From positions 248,001-312,000 of the forward strand of contig CP054180.1 of assembly GCA_015709635.1 (NCBI GenBank): a DNA stretch of 64,000 bases. Direction: 5' to 3'. Source of the stretch: Gammaproteobacteria bacterium (lineage in GTDB: Bacteria > Pseudomonadota > Gammaproteobacteria > Burkholderiales > Nitrosomonadaceae). Under the pieces are notes generated by a model that saw nothing but the letters and a program-made list of their open reading frames with translations, was not told the DNA's origin and did no database searches. Below, piece by piece: positions 26,266-34,867 of this stretch. How positions within the stretch are numbered: the first letter of the stretch is position 1; each line of letters opens with the position of its first letter. Position numbers and translations under genes: made by a program.

Positions 26266-28053
26266 TCAGCCGCTTTGGGAATCGGCCGCATGAACGGTTT
26301 GGGTTACTTGGTTTGGCGCAGTTTGCTGGCCGGCTTTTTTTTGTGCGAGCTGCGCCTGTTGCGCTTGTTGTTGTTTCGCGAGCGCTTCCACCACTTGATT
26401 GGTCGGTCCGAATATTTTCGCTGTTCCTTCTTGCAGCAATAGTAATGTAGTGGTTGCGCTCAGGATGCTGGTGCGGTGTGTGATCAAGACAATGGTTTTT
26501 CCGCGTTTGCGCAGATCGACGATGGCGGCCAGCAACGCCTGCTCGCCCACGTCATCGAGGTTGGAGTTGGGCTCATCGAGCACGATCAGCGAGGGGTCGT
26601 CGTACATTGCGCGCGCCAAGCCGATGCGTTGCTTTTGTCCGCCGGAAAGACCGGCACCGCCATCACCCAATAGCGTGTCGTAACCATCCGGCATATTCAG
26701 AATCATTTCGTGAACTCCGGCGCGTTTCGCCGCCAGGATAACTTTTTCCGCATGCACTTCACCGAAGCGGGCGATATTTTCCGAAACCGATCCGCCGAAG
26801 AGTTCGATATCTTGCGGCAAATAGCCGATGTGCGGCCCCAGCTCGTCTTTGTTCCATTGATAAACGTCGGCGCCGTCCAATCTGACTTTCCCCGCGGCAG
26901 CCGGCCATACGCCAACCAGCAAACGCGCCAGCGTTGATTTCCCCGATCCGCTCGGACCGATGATGCCGAGTACTTCACCGGCAGCCAGGGAAAAAGTCAA
27001 TCCCTTGAGTACCGGAAGCTTGCTGCCGGGTGGGGCTGCCGTGACATTTTCGACGGCAACAGAACCTTGCGGTTTAGGCAGCGCCATCCCGGCTTTTCTT
27101 TCCGGGTGCTGGTCAAGCAATTTGATCAATCGTTCGTAAGCGCTGCGTGTACCGCCGATTTGCTTCCACACGCTGATCAGTAATTGCACCGGTGCAATGG
27201 CTCTGCCCAATAGGATGGAACCGGCGATCATCATCCCCGGCGTAATACTGTCGTCCAGAACCAGCAAGGCGCCCAACCCCAGCATCAATGATTGCAGTGC
27301 GACAGTGCAGGATTTCGACAACGCTGTGACGATACCGGCTTTTTCGCTGGCCTCGGCTTGCAGATTGAGAAAACGCCGGTGCAGTTTATACCAGCGCGCT
27401 TGGAGATTGGGCAGCATGCCCATTGCTTCGATGACTTCGGCATTGCGCAGATTATTGGAGGCGATATTGGTGGATGCAACCGCCATTGAATTGGCCTCGG
27501 CTAACGGCTTATGCGAAATTTTTTCATTGATATAGGCCAGCGCGATGAGTATGACTGTGCCGCACAAAGCAAAAACGCCCAAAACGGGATGAAACATGAA
27601 GATTACGAGTAAATAAATCGGAAACCACGGCGCGTCAAAAAAAGCGAACAACGCATTGCCGGTGAGGAATTGCCGCAGATTGGTCAGATCCTTTAAAGCT
27701 TGCCCGGCATTGCTGTCGCCTTGTTTCAGGCTCTCCTCGAAAGCAGCCGTGTATACGCGCTTATTCAATTTCATATCGAGTTGCGCACCGACACGGATTA
27801 ATACAAAGCTGCGCACATATTCCAACGCTCCCATGAACGTGTAGGCGCCCAGCATGATCAGTGTCAGCATGAGCAGCGTCATTTCGTTGCGGCCGGTTAA
27901 TACGCTGTCATAAAGCTGCAGCATATAAATGGCCGGCATAAGCATCAGCACATTGATGACGGCGCTGAAAACGCCAATGTTTCTAAAGGTTTTCTTAAAG
28001 CTGGTCAGTACCTGCGCAATTTCATTCTGAGGCGCTTTAAATTTGAACTTCAT
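26266..28053 (-). CDS. PrtD-type ABC permease/ATPase of a type I secretion system
   Basis: A 595-aa fused transporter with six transmembrane helices in the first 320 residues. The ATPase has Walker A GPSGSGKSTLARLL, signature LSGGQKQRIGLARAMY and Walker B SLIVLDEPNSNLD. It has no C39 peptidase domain, so the cargo should carry an uncleaved C-terminal signal, as RTX and S-layer proteins do. The tail is Gln/Ala-rich (QQQAQQAQLAQKKAGQQ). No clear ribosome binding site is seen. It may be transcribed with the glycosyltransferase and epimerase upstream. Confidence 0.95.
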   Translation of the reverse strand: MKFKFKAPQNEIAQVLTSFKKTFRNIGVFSAVINVLMLMPAIYMLQLYDSVLTGRNEMTLLMLTLIMLGAYTFMGALEYVRSFVLIRVGAQLDMKLNKRVYTAAFEESLKQGDSNAGQALKDLTNLRQFLTGNALFAFFDAPWFPIYLLVIFMFHPVLGVFALCGTVILIALAYINEKISHKPLAEANSMAVASTNIASNNLRNAEVIEAMGMLPNLQARWYKLHRRFLNLQAEASEKAGIVTALSKSCTVALQSLMLGLGALLVLDDSITPGMMIAGSILLGRAIAPVQLLISVWKQIGGTRSAYERLIKLLDQHPERKAGMALPKPQGSVAVENVTAAPPGSKLPVLKGLTFSLAAGEVLGIIGPSGSGKSTLARLLVGVWPAAAGKVRLDGADVYQWNKDELGPHIGYLPQDIELFGGSVSENIARFGEVHAEKVILAAKRAGVHEMILNMPDGYDTLLGDGGAGLSGGQKQRIGLARAMYDDPSLIVLDEPNSNLDDVGEQALLAAIVDLRKRGKTIVLITHRTSILSATTTLLLLQEGTAKIFGPTNQVVEALAKQQQAQQAQLAQKKAGQQTAPNQVTQTVHAADSQSG

Positions 28054-28130
28054 CTGGTTATCAATACCGTGCTGTTGAGAGATTTATCGGTGAAAATGTA
28101 ATCGATTGAATTAATTATAATTGCTGATGG

Positions 28131-29021
28131 TCAGCTTTGACTAGGCAAATCGTTTATTGTCAGATTGAACGGCCGCGGGCGAAAGTGTAAATCCTGTTTG
28201 GCTTCCGAACAGTCAAATTTTAAATCCTGATTCATTCTTTCCGCCATGGCCGCAGTCCAGTTACGGTAATGCGGCAACCATTTCAATCCCCAGGTTGCTA
28301 TCTGAAAAAGCCACAGTGGCACCGTGAATGTACGCACGGGACGATTCATTGCCTGAAACACGCGTTCCACCATCGCGCGATAGGTCAAAGTTTCTCCGCC
28401 GCTTAAGTTATAGGCGCGACCGGATAGATTGGATACACTAAGCGCGGCATAGCATGCCGCAGCGATATCTTCGCCATGCACCGGTTGCCGCAAACCGCGC
28501 GCCGGTCCCAACAGAGGGAAAAATCCAAGGCGACGAATAAATCGTGCAATTTCGGCGATATTTTTGTCGCGCCCGTATCCGTAAATGAGCGTCGGGCGCA
28601 ATATGATCCATTGCACGCCATGCGCAGCAGCCCACGTTTGTAAACGCTCTTCGCCTTCAATCAATTGTTGTGCAATTTTTCTTTCGTTGGGATCGGATGA
28701 AGTATCTTTGGTGAAACGGCTGGTGGAGGATAATACGACGATCCGCCGGGCGTTATAAGCTGATAAAAGATCAAAGTGTTCGGCTAATACCCAAATGGGC
28801 GCTACACATAACCAAGCGTGAATTTCGTTTTCCTCGATGCAATCTTTCACGCTGCCTATTGTATCAAATTGTTGCCATGTAATTTGCGAGTGCTGCATGA
28901 CATTTGTGATTGGCCGGCGGGAAAATGCAGCGATATGCCAGTTATTCTCGATCAGTTTTCTTAACAGACATTCGCCGACCAGGCTTGTGGCGCCCAATAA
29001 GCCTACGTATTGCTTATTCAT
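28131..29021 (-). CDS. NAD(P)-binding epimerase/reductase-like protein (extended SDR)
   Basis: A 296-aa Rossmann protein with the N-terminal cofactor motif GLLGATSLVGECLL and a YxxxK pair (YGRDK near residue 155). The C-terminal part matches NAD-dependent epimerase or NDUFA9-like SDR enzymes rather than a defined sugar epimerase. The substrate is unknown; a nucleotide-sugar role is suggested by the neighbouring glycosyltransferases. It overlaps the upstream glycosyltransferase by 8 bases and lies 77 bases before the type I secretion genes. Confidence 0.82.
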   Translation of the reverse strand: MNKQYVGLLGATSLVGECLLRKLIENNWHIAAFSRRPITNVMQHSQITWQQFDTIGSVKDCIEENEIHAWLCVAPIWVLAEHFDLLSAYNARRIVVLSSTSRFTKDTSSDPNERKIAQQLIEGEERLQTWAAAHGVQWIILRPTLIYGYGRDKNIAEIARFIRRLGFFPLLGPARGLRQPVHGEDIAAACYAALSVSNLSGRAYNLSGGETLTYRAMVERVFQAMNRPVRTFTVPLWLFQIATWGLKWLPHYRNWTAAMAERMNQDLKFDCSEAKQDLHFRPRPFNLTINDLPSQS

Positions 29022-29925
29022 GCTTGAATTTCAGCAGCCGGTAGCAGTTTCGCGCCGAATGGTACAGCACCGTAACAGCGAAGCGCAGCCATACGCCTGC
29101 CGTAATCAATCCCATCAACGTGTTTGGATAGTGCTGGCGGAAAAATTTCCGGTAGAAACGCAGCATGCCTTTGTGTTTATGCCAGGTGACGAAGAATGGC
29201 CGCGAGCGGCTGCAGGTGCCCTGGAAATGAACGACTGGTGCATCCGGCACAAAAACAATTTTCCAGTTTTTTTGTTTGAACCGCATACACCAATCCAGAT
29301 CCTCGCAATGCAGAAAATACTGTTCGTCCCAGGGACCGACATCGTCGACGGCTTGCCGCCGGACCAGCATCAATGCCCCGGATATCGCCTCAACTTCGAC
29401 AGGAGTTTGGGGTAAGGGGCGTTTATTCAGATGAAAATCAAAAAACAATCGCGGCCAGTATTTCTCCAGATGATACAAGCCGAAGGCGCGCACAAGAGCC
29501 CGCCACGGCGTCGGGATGGCGCGCCGTCCGCCACCTTGCTCGGAGCCATCCGGATTGATGAGATAGCCGCCCACCATGCCGATAGTAGGATCGGATTCCA
29601 TCACTTGAACCATGCGTTGTAGTGAATTTTCCTGCAGAAGACAATCCGGATTCAGGAAAAGAATATAGGGTTGCGTTGTGGCGCTAAGGCCGGTATTGCA
29701 ACCGGCGGCAAAACCAACATTGTTTTCTAAGCGGATGACCTGCAGGCGATTTTCGGTAGAAAACCTCAATTCCAGTTCAGTGAGACTGGTATCTGAAGAA
29801 GCATTATCGACTACTATGGCATTCTGTGCTTGCTCAAGTGCAGAAACGACACATTGAGTGAGCAGTGAACCGGCATTGTGGTTAACTATAACAACCGCAA
29901 CCGATTCAAGACCGGAGATATGCAA
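29014..29925 (-). CDS. Family 2 glycosyltransferase (rhamnosyltransferase-like)
   Basis: A 303-aa GT-A fold enzyme with the nucleotide-sugar site VAVVIVNHNAGSLL and VVDNASSD, the DxD-like LFLNPDCLL and the acceptor-side ED motif HCEDLDWCMRFKQ. This class (WbbL-like) often transfers rhamnose to a lipid-linked or cell-wall glycan. The start is a TTG with GGAG about 10 bases upstream, so the 5' end is uncertain. Its end overlaps the SDR gene by 8 bases. Confidence 0.9.
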   Translation of the reverse strand: MHISGLESVAVVIVNHNAGSLLTQCVVSALEQAQNAIVVDNASSDTSLTELELRFSTENRLQVIRLENNVGFAAGCNTGLSATTQPYILFLNPDCLLQENSLQRMVQVMESDPTIGMVGGYLINPDGSEQGGGRRAIPTPWRALVRAFGLYHLEKYWPRLFFDFHLNKRPLPQTPVEVEAISGALMLVRRQAVDDVGPWDEQYFLHCEDLDWCMRFKQKNWKIVFVPDAPVVHFQGTCSRSRPFFVTWHKHKGMLRFYRKFFRQHYPNTLMGLITAGVWLRFAVTVLYHSARNCYRLLKFKHE

Positions 29926-30658
29926 TTTATTCCAACTCCATGTTCGGATCTAGATTCTTTAGTAGATGATACCAGTCGAAATGACGTGTGCTAATTAACC
30001 GGTACTTACGATATCTGACCATTTCTTATCTCCGTAATTGTTGTATCAGCGCCGGTTATGGAATTCATGGATATCTCTGTGTTCCTTGTCTTGTCCTTAT
30101 TTTGGGGTAGAGCAAGGTATGATTCGATTCCAGTTAGGAATACTGATAATTATAATATTCTAATTTCCTAGAAACAGCTGCTCATGTAGCGTTGTACATA
30201 TTTGTATCTCTATCGAGAATTAGAATTATGTGTGAACATATCGGGATTCTTAGTATTCGCTATGGTTATGGCTATGGTTGTGATGGAGATCCAAATGGAT
30301 GTGACTGTTATATATTGCGATTTGAGTTCTTATCTTTGCGCTGGATTTTCATCGATCAAATCGTTAGCATTGTTGCGGAATATACATTAAAATTTGTTAG
30401 CTCAAAGTATTTCTCATCGTAATGACTCTTCGCTGATCTTCATTCGTATCGACTTTATCCTGAAACAGTTTGGAAGAAAAGCCGTTTTCTAATACTGTGG
30501 TTGTTTTAATAAATAAATTGTTACCGGCCTTATCAAGGTAAATTCAGCAGCAATAATAAATTCTGTAATATCCAGTTTTATGATTGATCAAGTATTGAAT
30601 ACGACGTTTGTCAAGGTATGCGCCCAATTCGTGCTTGCTCCATCACTGTTAGTCTAAG
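29926..30658. other. Long intergenic region between divergent glycosyltransferases
   Basis: 733 bases, AT-rich and without a convincing gene. Short frames near 30192-30422 come from a simple tandem of CTATGG/TTATGG units and lack ribosome binding sites. It probably contains the promoters of both flanking genes. I see no transposon ends, tRNA or clear structured RNA. Confidence 0.5.
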
Positions 30659-33600
30659 ATGAGTATTCTTGCGATCCCCTCTTCTCCTTTGGTGACTCTT
30701 ATCATCTGCAGTATGAGTCAATCATCACTCAGTGAGACACTCGATTCAGTGGCGGGACAGAATTACCCGAATATCGAAGTAATAGTGGTTAATGCCACGG
30801 GCGGCAATCATGCCGATCTTGGCTCAAGTTGCGGTCGCTTTCCATTACGCCTGATCAATCAGGAAGGGGATTCGATTGGATATAGCGCAGCGGCAAATGC
30901 AGGCTTGGCGGTGTCTCGCGGAGGTCTGATCGGTTTTCTTGAAGATGGCGATTTACTGCACCCGGATCATGTGACGTGCCTCGCGGAAGCTTTGCGTGAA
31001 CATCCGGATGCTGTCGCAGCTTACTCGCGCATACGCGCGATGGATTCCAACGGGCATCTGCTAAATGAATTTGCCACACAATTCGATATACTTTCGCTAT
31101 ATCTAGGCAATTTCTTGCCAACCCATCATGCTGTTTTGTTTAAGCGTCGAGTGTATACGGCAGGAGCGCGTTTCGATGAAGCATTGAATTCTTGTGAGAA
31201 GTGGGATTTCTGGATACAAGTTGCCCAATACGGTAACTTTATTTTCGTTGATGCTATAACGGCAAATTACCGTATGGATGAGGGTGGTGAATTTGCTATC
31301 CATGGTGATCCCGAACTCGCAAGATTGGCTGAGCGTGTCATGTATACGAAGTGGCAGACACGCATGGATACTTCCATTTTTTATGATCTAGTCAATCGGG
31401 CACGTGCTTATTCTCAGCTACAGGAAGTACAAGCGCATGCGGATCGCCTTGAGCTCATTAATTTGAAACGAGAGTTGGAAGGCAAGATGCGTTTGTTGGC
31501 TGAATCAAGCAGAATCCAAGCGGATCAGCAGCGCACAATCGCACTTTACGAAAGTTCGCACTCCTGGCGCATTACCAGCCCTCTGCGCAGCGTTGTCACC
31601 AAGCTTCGGCTGGCTCAACGGGCTTGGCGTGGATTTGGTCTATTGGATAGGCGAGCGCGATTGCGTGTACTGGGGTGGCTGCTGAGCGGCCAGATGGCAC
31701 CTGCTCGACGCAAATTATCGCTCGCAGTCCAAGCTTCAGAAGTATCCGATCGGCACACATTGCCGGTTACTGCTGCGCCGCATATGCATAATAATCCACC
31801 ATCTTTTCCGGTTTTGCCGGCGTGTATCGATGTTTTGATCCCGATCTACAATGGTTTTGAGTTTCTTGAATCGTTATTCGATAGTCTCGAGCGTGCGACA
31901 AGTACACCGTTTCGTTTACTGGTTTGCAATGATGCGAGTACGGATGAACGCGTGCAACCTTGGTTGAATCAGCGTCTGCAAAATTTTCCTGGCACTATTT
32001 TGTTATACAACGAAAGCAATCTGGGCTTCGTGGGAACAGTTAATAGGCTCTTTACCCATGTAGAAAATGATTTTGTCTTGCTCAATTCCGATGTGCAAGT
32101 ACCTCCCTTTTGGTTGGAACGTTTATTTGCACCAATTTTGGCAAATCCGCAGGTGGCGAGTGTTACTCCGTTTACAAATGCCGGGACGATTTGCAGTTTT
32201 CCAAAATTTTTTGTGGATAACACACTTCCCCAAGGAATGGATGCGCTGCGAATAGACGCTGTGCTGGCTCGATTACAGGATGCTGCGGCCATTGAAATTC
32301 CGACCGGAGTCGGTTTCTGTATGGCCATTCGCCAGGAAGCCGCAAAACGTATCGGTTTATTTGATCCCGTATTCGGCAAGGGGTATCGAGAAGAGAATGA
32401 TTGGTGCCAAAGGGCTAAAGTGTCGGGCTATCAACATGTTTTGGCACCCAACTTGTTTGTATATCATAAGCATGGCGGTTCTTTTCCGTCGCAGGAGCGC
32501 CAAGCGCTGGCGGATCGGAATGAGGCAATACTGCGCGAACGTTACCCGGGATTGTTCGAATATTATAAAGATTTTATTCGCCATGATCCTATCCGGCCGC
32601 TCCGTGATTTCTTGTATTTGATGGTGTTGGCAAAACAGGCCGATCATCCTGCTCTCGTTATAATTGATAACGTAATTGAAGGAGGGGCCTACGCGTATAG
32701 CCGCGAATTGATCGCTAATACTCTTGATGCCGACAAGCCTGTGCTGCACTTGCTGGATGATATCCGCACCGGGGAATTACGCGCCGAATGGGTTTCGCCC
32801 AATGCGCGGCTCACTTTGAATTTTAGCGACTACGCCGCTTGGGGCCGAGTCATTGCCGGTATCCAACCGGAGAGTATCTTGATCAACAATCTCTATTCTT
32901 TCCGTCGGCCGATGGATTTTTTGCACTGGCTCTCGCAGGAGCCGGCTATCGAAGGAATTCCAGTGAGTATTGCGCTACATGATTTCTTCATGTTATGCCC
33001 AAGCCTTTTTCTTATTGATAGCGATAGAAATTATTGCGGATTGCCCGATAGCGCGACCTGCAATCGCTGCTTTAGCCGTTTACCGATTGATTACCCCATT
33101 GGCACCGACTCGATTGCCGAATGGCGTGCAACTTGGAAAAAGGCGCTGGCAATGGTTAATAGTATCGTTGCTTTTTCTAACAGTACGCGCGATTTATTCA
33201 TTCGCATCTATCCGGAATATGCCGGAAAGATCGTGGTGCGGCCACATTCAATGGCACGCTTCCGTCATCGTTCTATTCCGGTCGATCTTAGCAAGCCGCT
33301 GCATATTGGTGTTGTCGGAACAATCGGCTGGCAGAAGGGGTGGAATATTGTCAAGCAACTCTGTGAGGAGATCGATTCCCATCGTTTGCCATTTCGTGTG
33401 ACAGTAATTGGTTCACTAGTGCCGGAGTTTTCTGCGGTCTGCTTGAATGTGACGGGACGTTATGAAAGGACTGGGCTTGCATCAGCCATCGAGCAGTCCG
33501 GTGCGAATATTTTCCTGTTCCCGTCGATTTGGCCGGAGACTTTTTCCTACGTTGCACACGAATTAATGGCGTGCGGTGTTCCGTTGTGTTGCTTCAATCT

Positions 33601-33733
33601 CGGAGCTCCCGCCGAGGCGGTGGCAAATTATGCTACTGGATTGGTGTTCGATAGCCAAGTGTCGCCCTCGATGTTATTGACGCAGATGGAACACTTCCGT
33701 GCGCAGTTGTTTTTGCAAAAGGAACGAGAGTAA
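30659..33733 (+). CDS. Three-domain glycosyltransferase (GT2-GT2-GT4)
   Basis: A 1024-aa protein. The first GT2-like domain (about 1-230) has VTLIICSMSQSSL and FLEDGDLLHPDHV. A helical linker (about 240-370) contains the motif SHSWRITSPLRSV. The second GT2 domain (about 390-640) has VLIPIYNGFEFL, DFVLLNSDVQVP and GYREENDWCQR. A C-terminal GT4-like domain (about 670-1020) has GVVGTIGWQKGWNI and the ExxxxxxxE region WPETFSYVAHELMACGVPL. It could add several sugars in sequence to one chain. It has no signal or membrane helix, so it is cytoplasmic. It is alone on the plus strand and opposes the minus-strand glycan cluster. Confidence 0.88.
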   Translation: MSILAIPSSPLVTLIICSMSQSSLSETLDSVAGQNYPNIEVIVVNATGGNHADLGSSCGRFPLRLINQEGDSIGYSAAANAGLAVSRGGLIGFLEDGDLLHPDHVTCLAEALREHPDAVAAYSRIRAMDSNGHLLNEFATQFDILSLYLGNFLPTHHAVLFKRRVYTAGARFDEALNSCEKWDFWIQVAQYGNFIFVDAITANYRMDEGGEFAIHGDPELARLAERVMYTKWQTRMDTSIFYDLVNRARAYSQLQEVQAHADRLELINLKRELEGKMRLLAESSRIQADQQRTIALYESSHSWRITSPLRSVVTKLRLAQRAWRGFGLLDRRARLRVLGWLLSGQMAPARRKLSLAVQASEVSDRHTLPVTAAPHMHNNPPSFPVLPACIDVLIPIYNGFEFLESLFDSLERATSTPFRLLVCNDASTDERVQPWLNQRLQNFPGTILLYNESNLGFVGTVNRLFTHVENDFVLLNSDVQVPPFWLERLFAPILANPQVASVTPFTNAGTICSFPKFFVDNTLPQGMDALRIDAVLARLQDAAAIEIPTGVGFCMAIRQEAAKRIGLFDPVFGKGYREENDWCQRAKVSGYQHVLAPNLFVYHKHGGSFPSQERQALADRNEAILRERYPGLFEYYKDFIRHDPIRPLRDFLYLMVLAKQADHPALVIIDNVIEGGAYAYSRELIANTLDADKPVLHLLDDIRTGELRAEWVSPNARLTLNFSDYAAWGRVIAGIQPESILINNLYSFRRPMDFLHWLSQEPAIEGIPVSIALHDFFMLCPSLFLIDSDRNYCGLPDSATCNRCFSRLPIDYPIGTDSIAEWRATWKKALAMVNSIVAFSNSTRDLFIRIYPEYAGKIVVRPHSMARFRHRSIPVDLSKPLHIGVVGTIGWQKGWNIVKQLCEEIDSHRLPFRVTVIGSLVPEFSAVCLNVTGRYERTGLASAIEQSGANIFLFPSIWPETFSYVAHELMACGVPLCCFNLGAPAEAVANYATGLVFDSQVSPSMLLTQMEHFRAQLFLQKERE

Positions 33734-33756
33734 GCTATCTGCAGATGCATTGACTT

Positions 33757-33780
33757 AAGCCGGGCAAAGCCCGCTTTATC
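33757..33780. repeat. REP-like short palindrome, copy 1
   Basis: AAGC-CGGGC-AAA-GCCCG-CTT with ATC after it. It lies between the convergent 1024-aa and 33826 glycosyltransferase genes and may end transcription. The copy at 44914 has the same plan (GGC-AAAGCC-GCTT-ATC) at the other end of the cluster. Confidence 0.55.
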
Positions 33781-33825
33781 AATCATATCCTTATTTCTTT
33801 ATGTGTTAATGAGGTTACGACTTTC

Positions 33826-34806
33826 TTACTTGTTTTGTACTTTAGCCGCAAAACTGCGTGGCATCCAGGACATCATTTGCAGTAAATCCAAGCAAGAACA
33901 CGTGCGGGTACGCTGGATTTCTTTCCTTCGTGCCAACAGAGAACGGATCTGCTTAAAAGCATCGGCTTTAGCCCGCATATAAATTCTGAAGCGGCCAGAG
34001 GCAGCAAATAAGAATCCCAAATAAAATATCATGAGCAGATGTACTGGCAAGAGGACGAGTATTAGCGGACCGGGCACATTCTTCATAAATGTCCAGGTGA
34101 GGTTGCGGTGCCCATGATAAATCGAGAAATCGCTTGTGCGGCCTGTAATGCCCGAACCGACATGATGGACTTTGGCATCGGGTAGTAACACGCTCTTCCC
34201 ACCGGCTAGCCGTAAGCGGAAACCAAGATCAACATCTTCTGAATAAGCAAAGTAAGTTTCATCAAAGCCCCCTAACCGGCGATATGTTTCAGTGCGATAT
34301 ATTGCAGCAGCCGCGCACGCCGAGAAGACTTCTACCGGATACGCGGGCATGATGCAGCAGGGAGCGCCATGACCATTACGCCAATGTAATCCGGATATAT
34401 GATAGGCATCGCCCAGTCCATCCAGTTGGGTTGGCTGATTTGCGTCAATTAATACACAGGAAAAGCAATCCACGTCTATTTGGTTTATGTTTTTTACTAT
34501 GGCTGCCAGGCACTCGGGCTCTGGATAAGCATCGGGATTCAATAAAAATAACCATTTACCATGAACATGATTTTTTACAGCGAGATTATTGGCAGCGGCA
34601 AATCCAATATTGTTGTTCAATCGCACTAAGCGGCATGGAAAAGGCAAGTTTTCTGCCGCACGCCAGGAATCATCCTGGCTATTATTATCGACAATAATCA
34701 CTTCGAAATTTTTATACGTTTGCTGCGCTAGCGATGACATGACCTTAAGCAGCATGTCACCGGCATTATAATTGACGATTACGACGGAGAAGAAAGGCTC
34801 CTTCAT
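33826..34806 (-). CDS. Family 2 glycosyltransferase
   Basis: About 326 aa. The GT-A motifs are FFSVVIVNYNAGDML, IIVDNNSQDDSW, WLFLNPDAYPEPECL and AYSEDVDLGFRLRL. The C-terminal part has a transmembrane stretch (LILVLLPVHLLMIFYLGFLF), so the enzyme sits at the inner membrane. It resembles rhamnosyl- and other WcaA/WbbL-type transferases. The ATG at 34806 starts just before the domain; a TTG at 34839 is possible. It is last in the minus-strand glycan cluster, 62 bases after the 1292-aa gene. Confidence 0.9.
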   Translation of the reverse strand: MKEPFFSVVIVNYNAGDMLLKVMSSLAQQTYKNFEVIIVDNNSQDDSWRAAENLPFPCRLVRLNNNIGFAAANNLAVKNHVHGKWLFLLNPDAYPEPECLAAIVKNINQIDVDCFSCVLIDANQPTQLDGLGDAYHISGLHWRNGHGAPCCIMPAYPVEVFSACAAAAIYRTETYRRLGGFDETYFAYSEDVDLGFRLRLAGGKSVLLPDAKVHHVGSGITGRTSDFSIYHGHRNLTWTFMKNVPGPLILVLLPVHLLMIFYLGFLFAASGRFRIYMRAKADAFKQIRSLLARRKEIQRTRTCSCLDLLQMMSWMPRSFAAKVQNK

Positions 34807-34867
34807 TAATGCGTTATCTGAAAATACACTGTAAGCCAATATTTCTTATCGTGTGATATGAGAGGCA

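Noticed and set aside
30192..30422. Two overlapping short frames in the 733-bp gap
   Set aside because: They arise from a simple CTATGG/TTATGG repeat, lack ribosome binding sites and look like no known protein.
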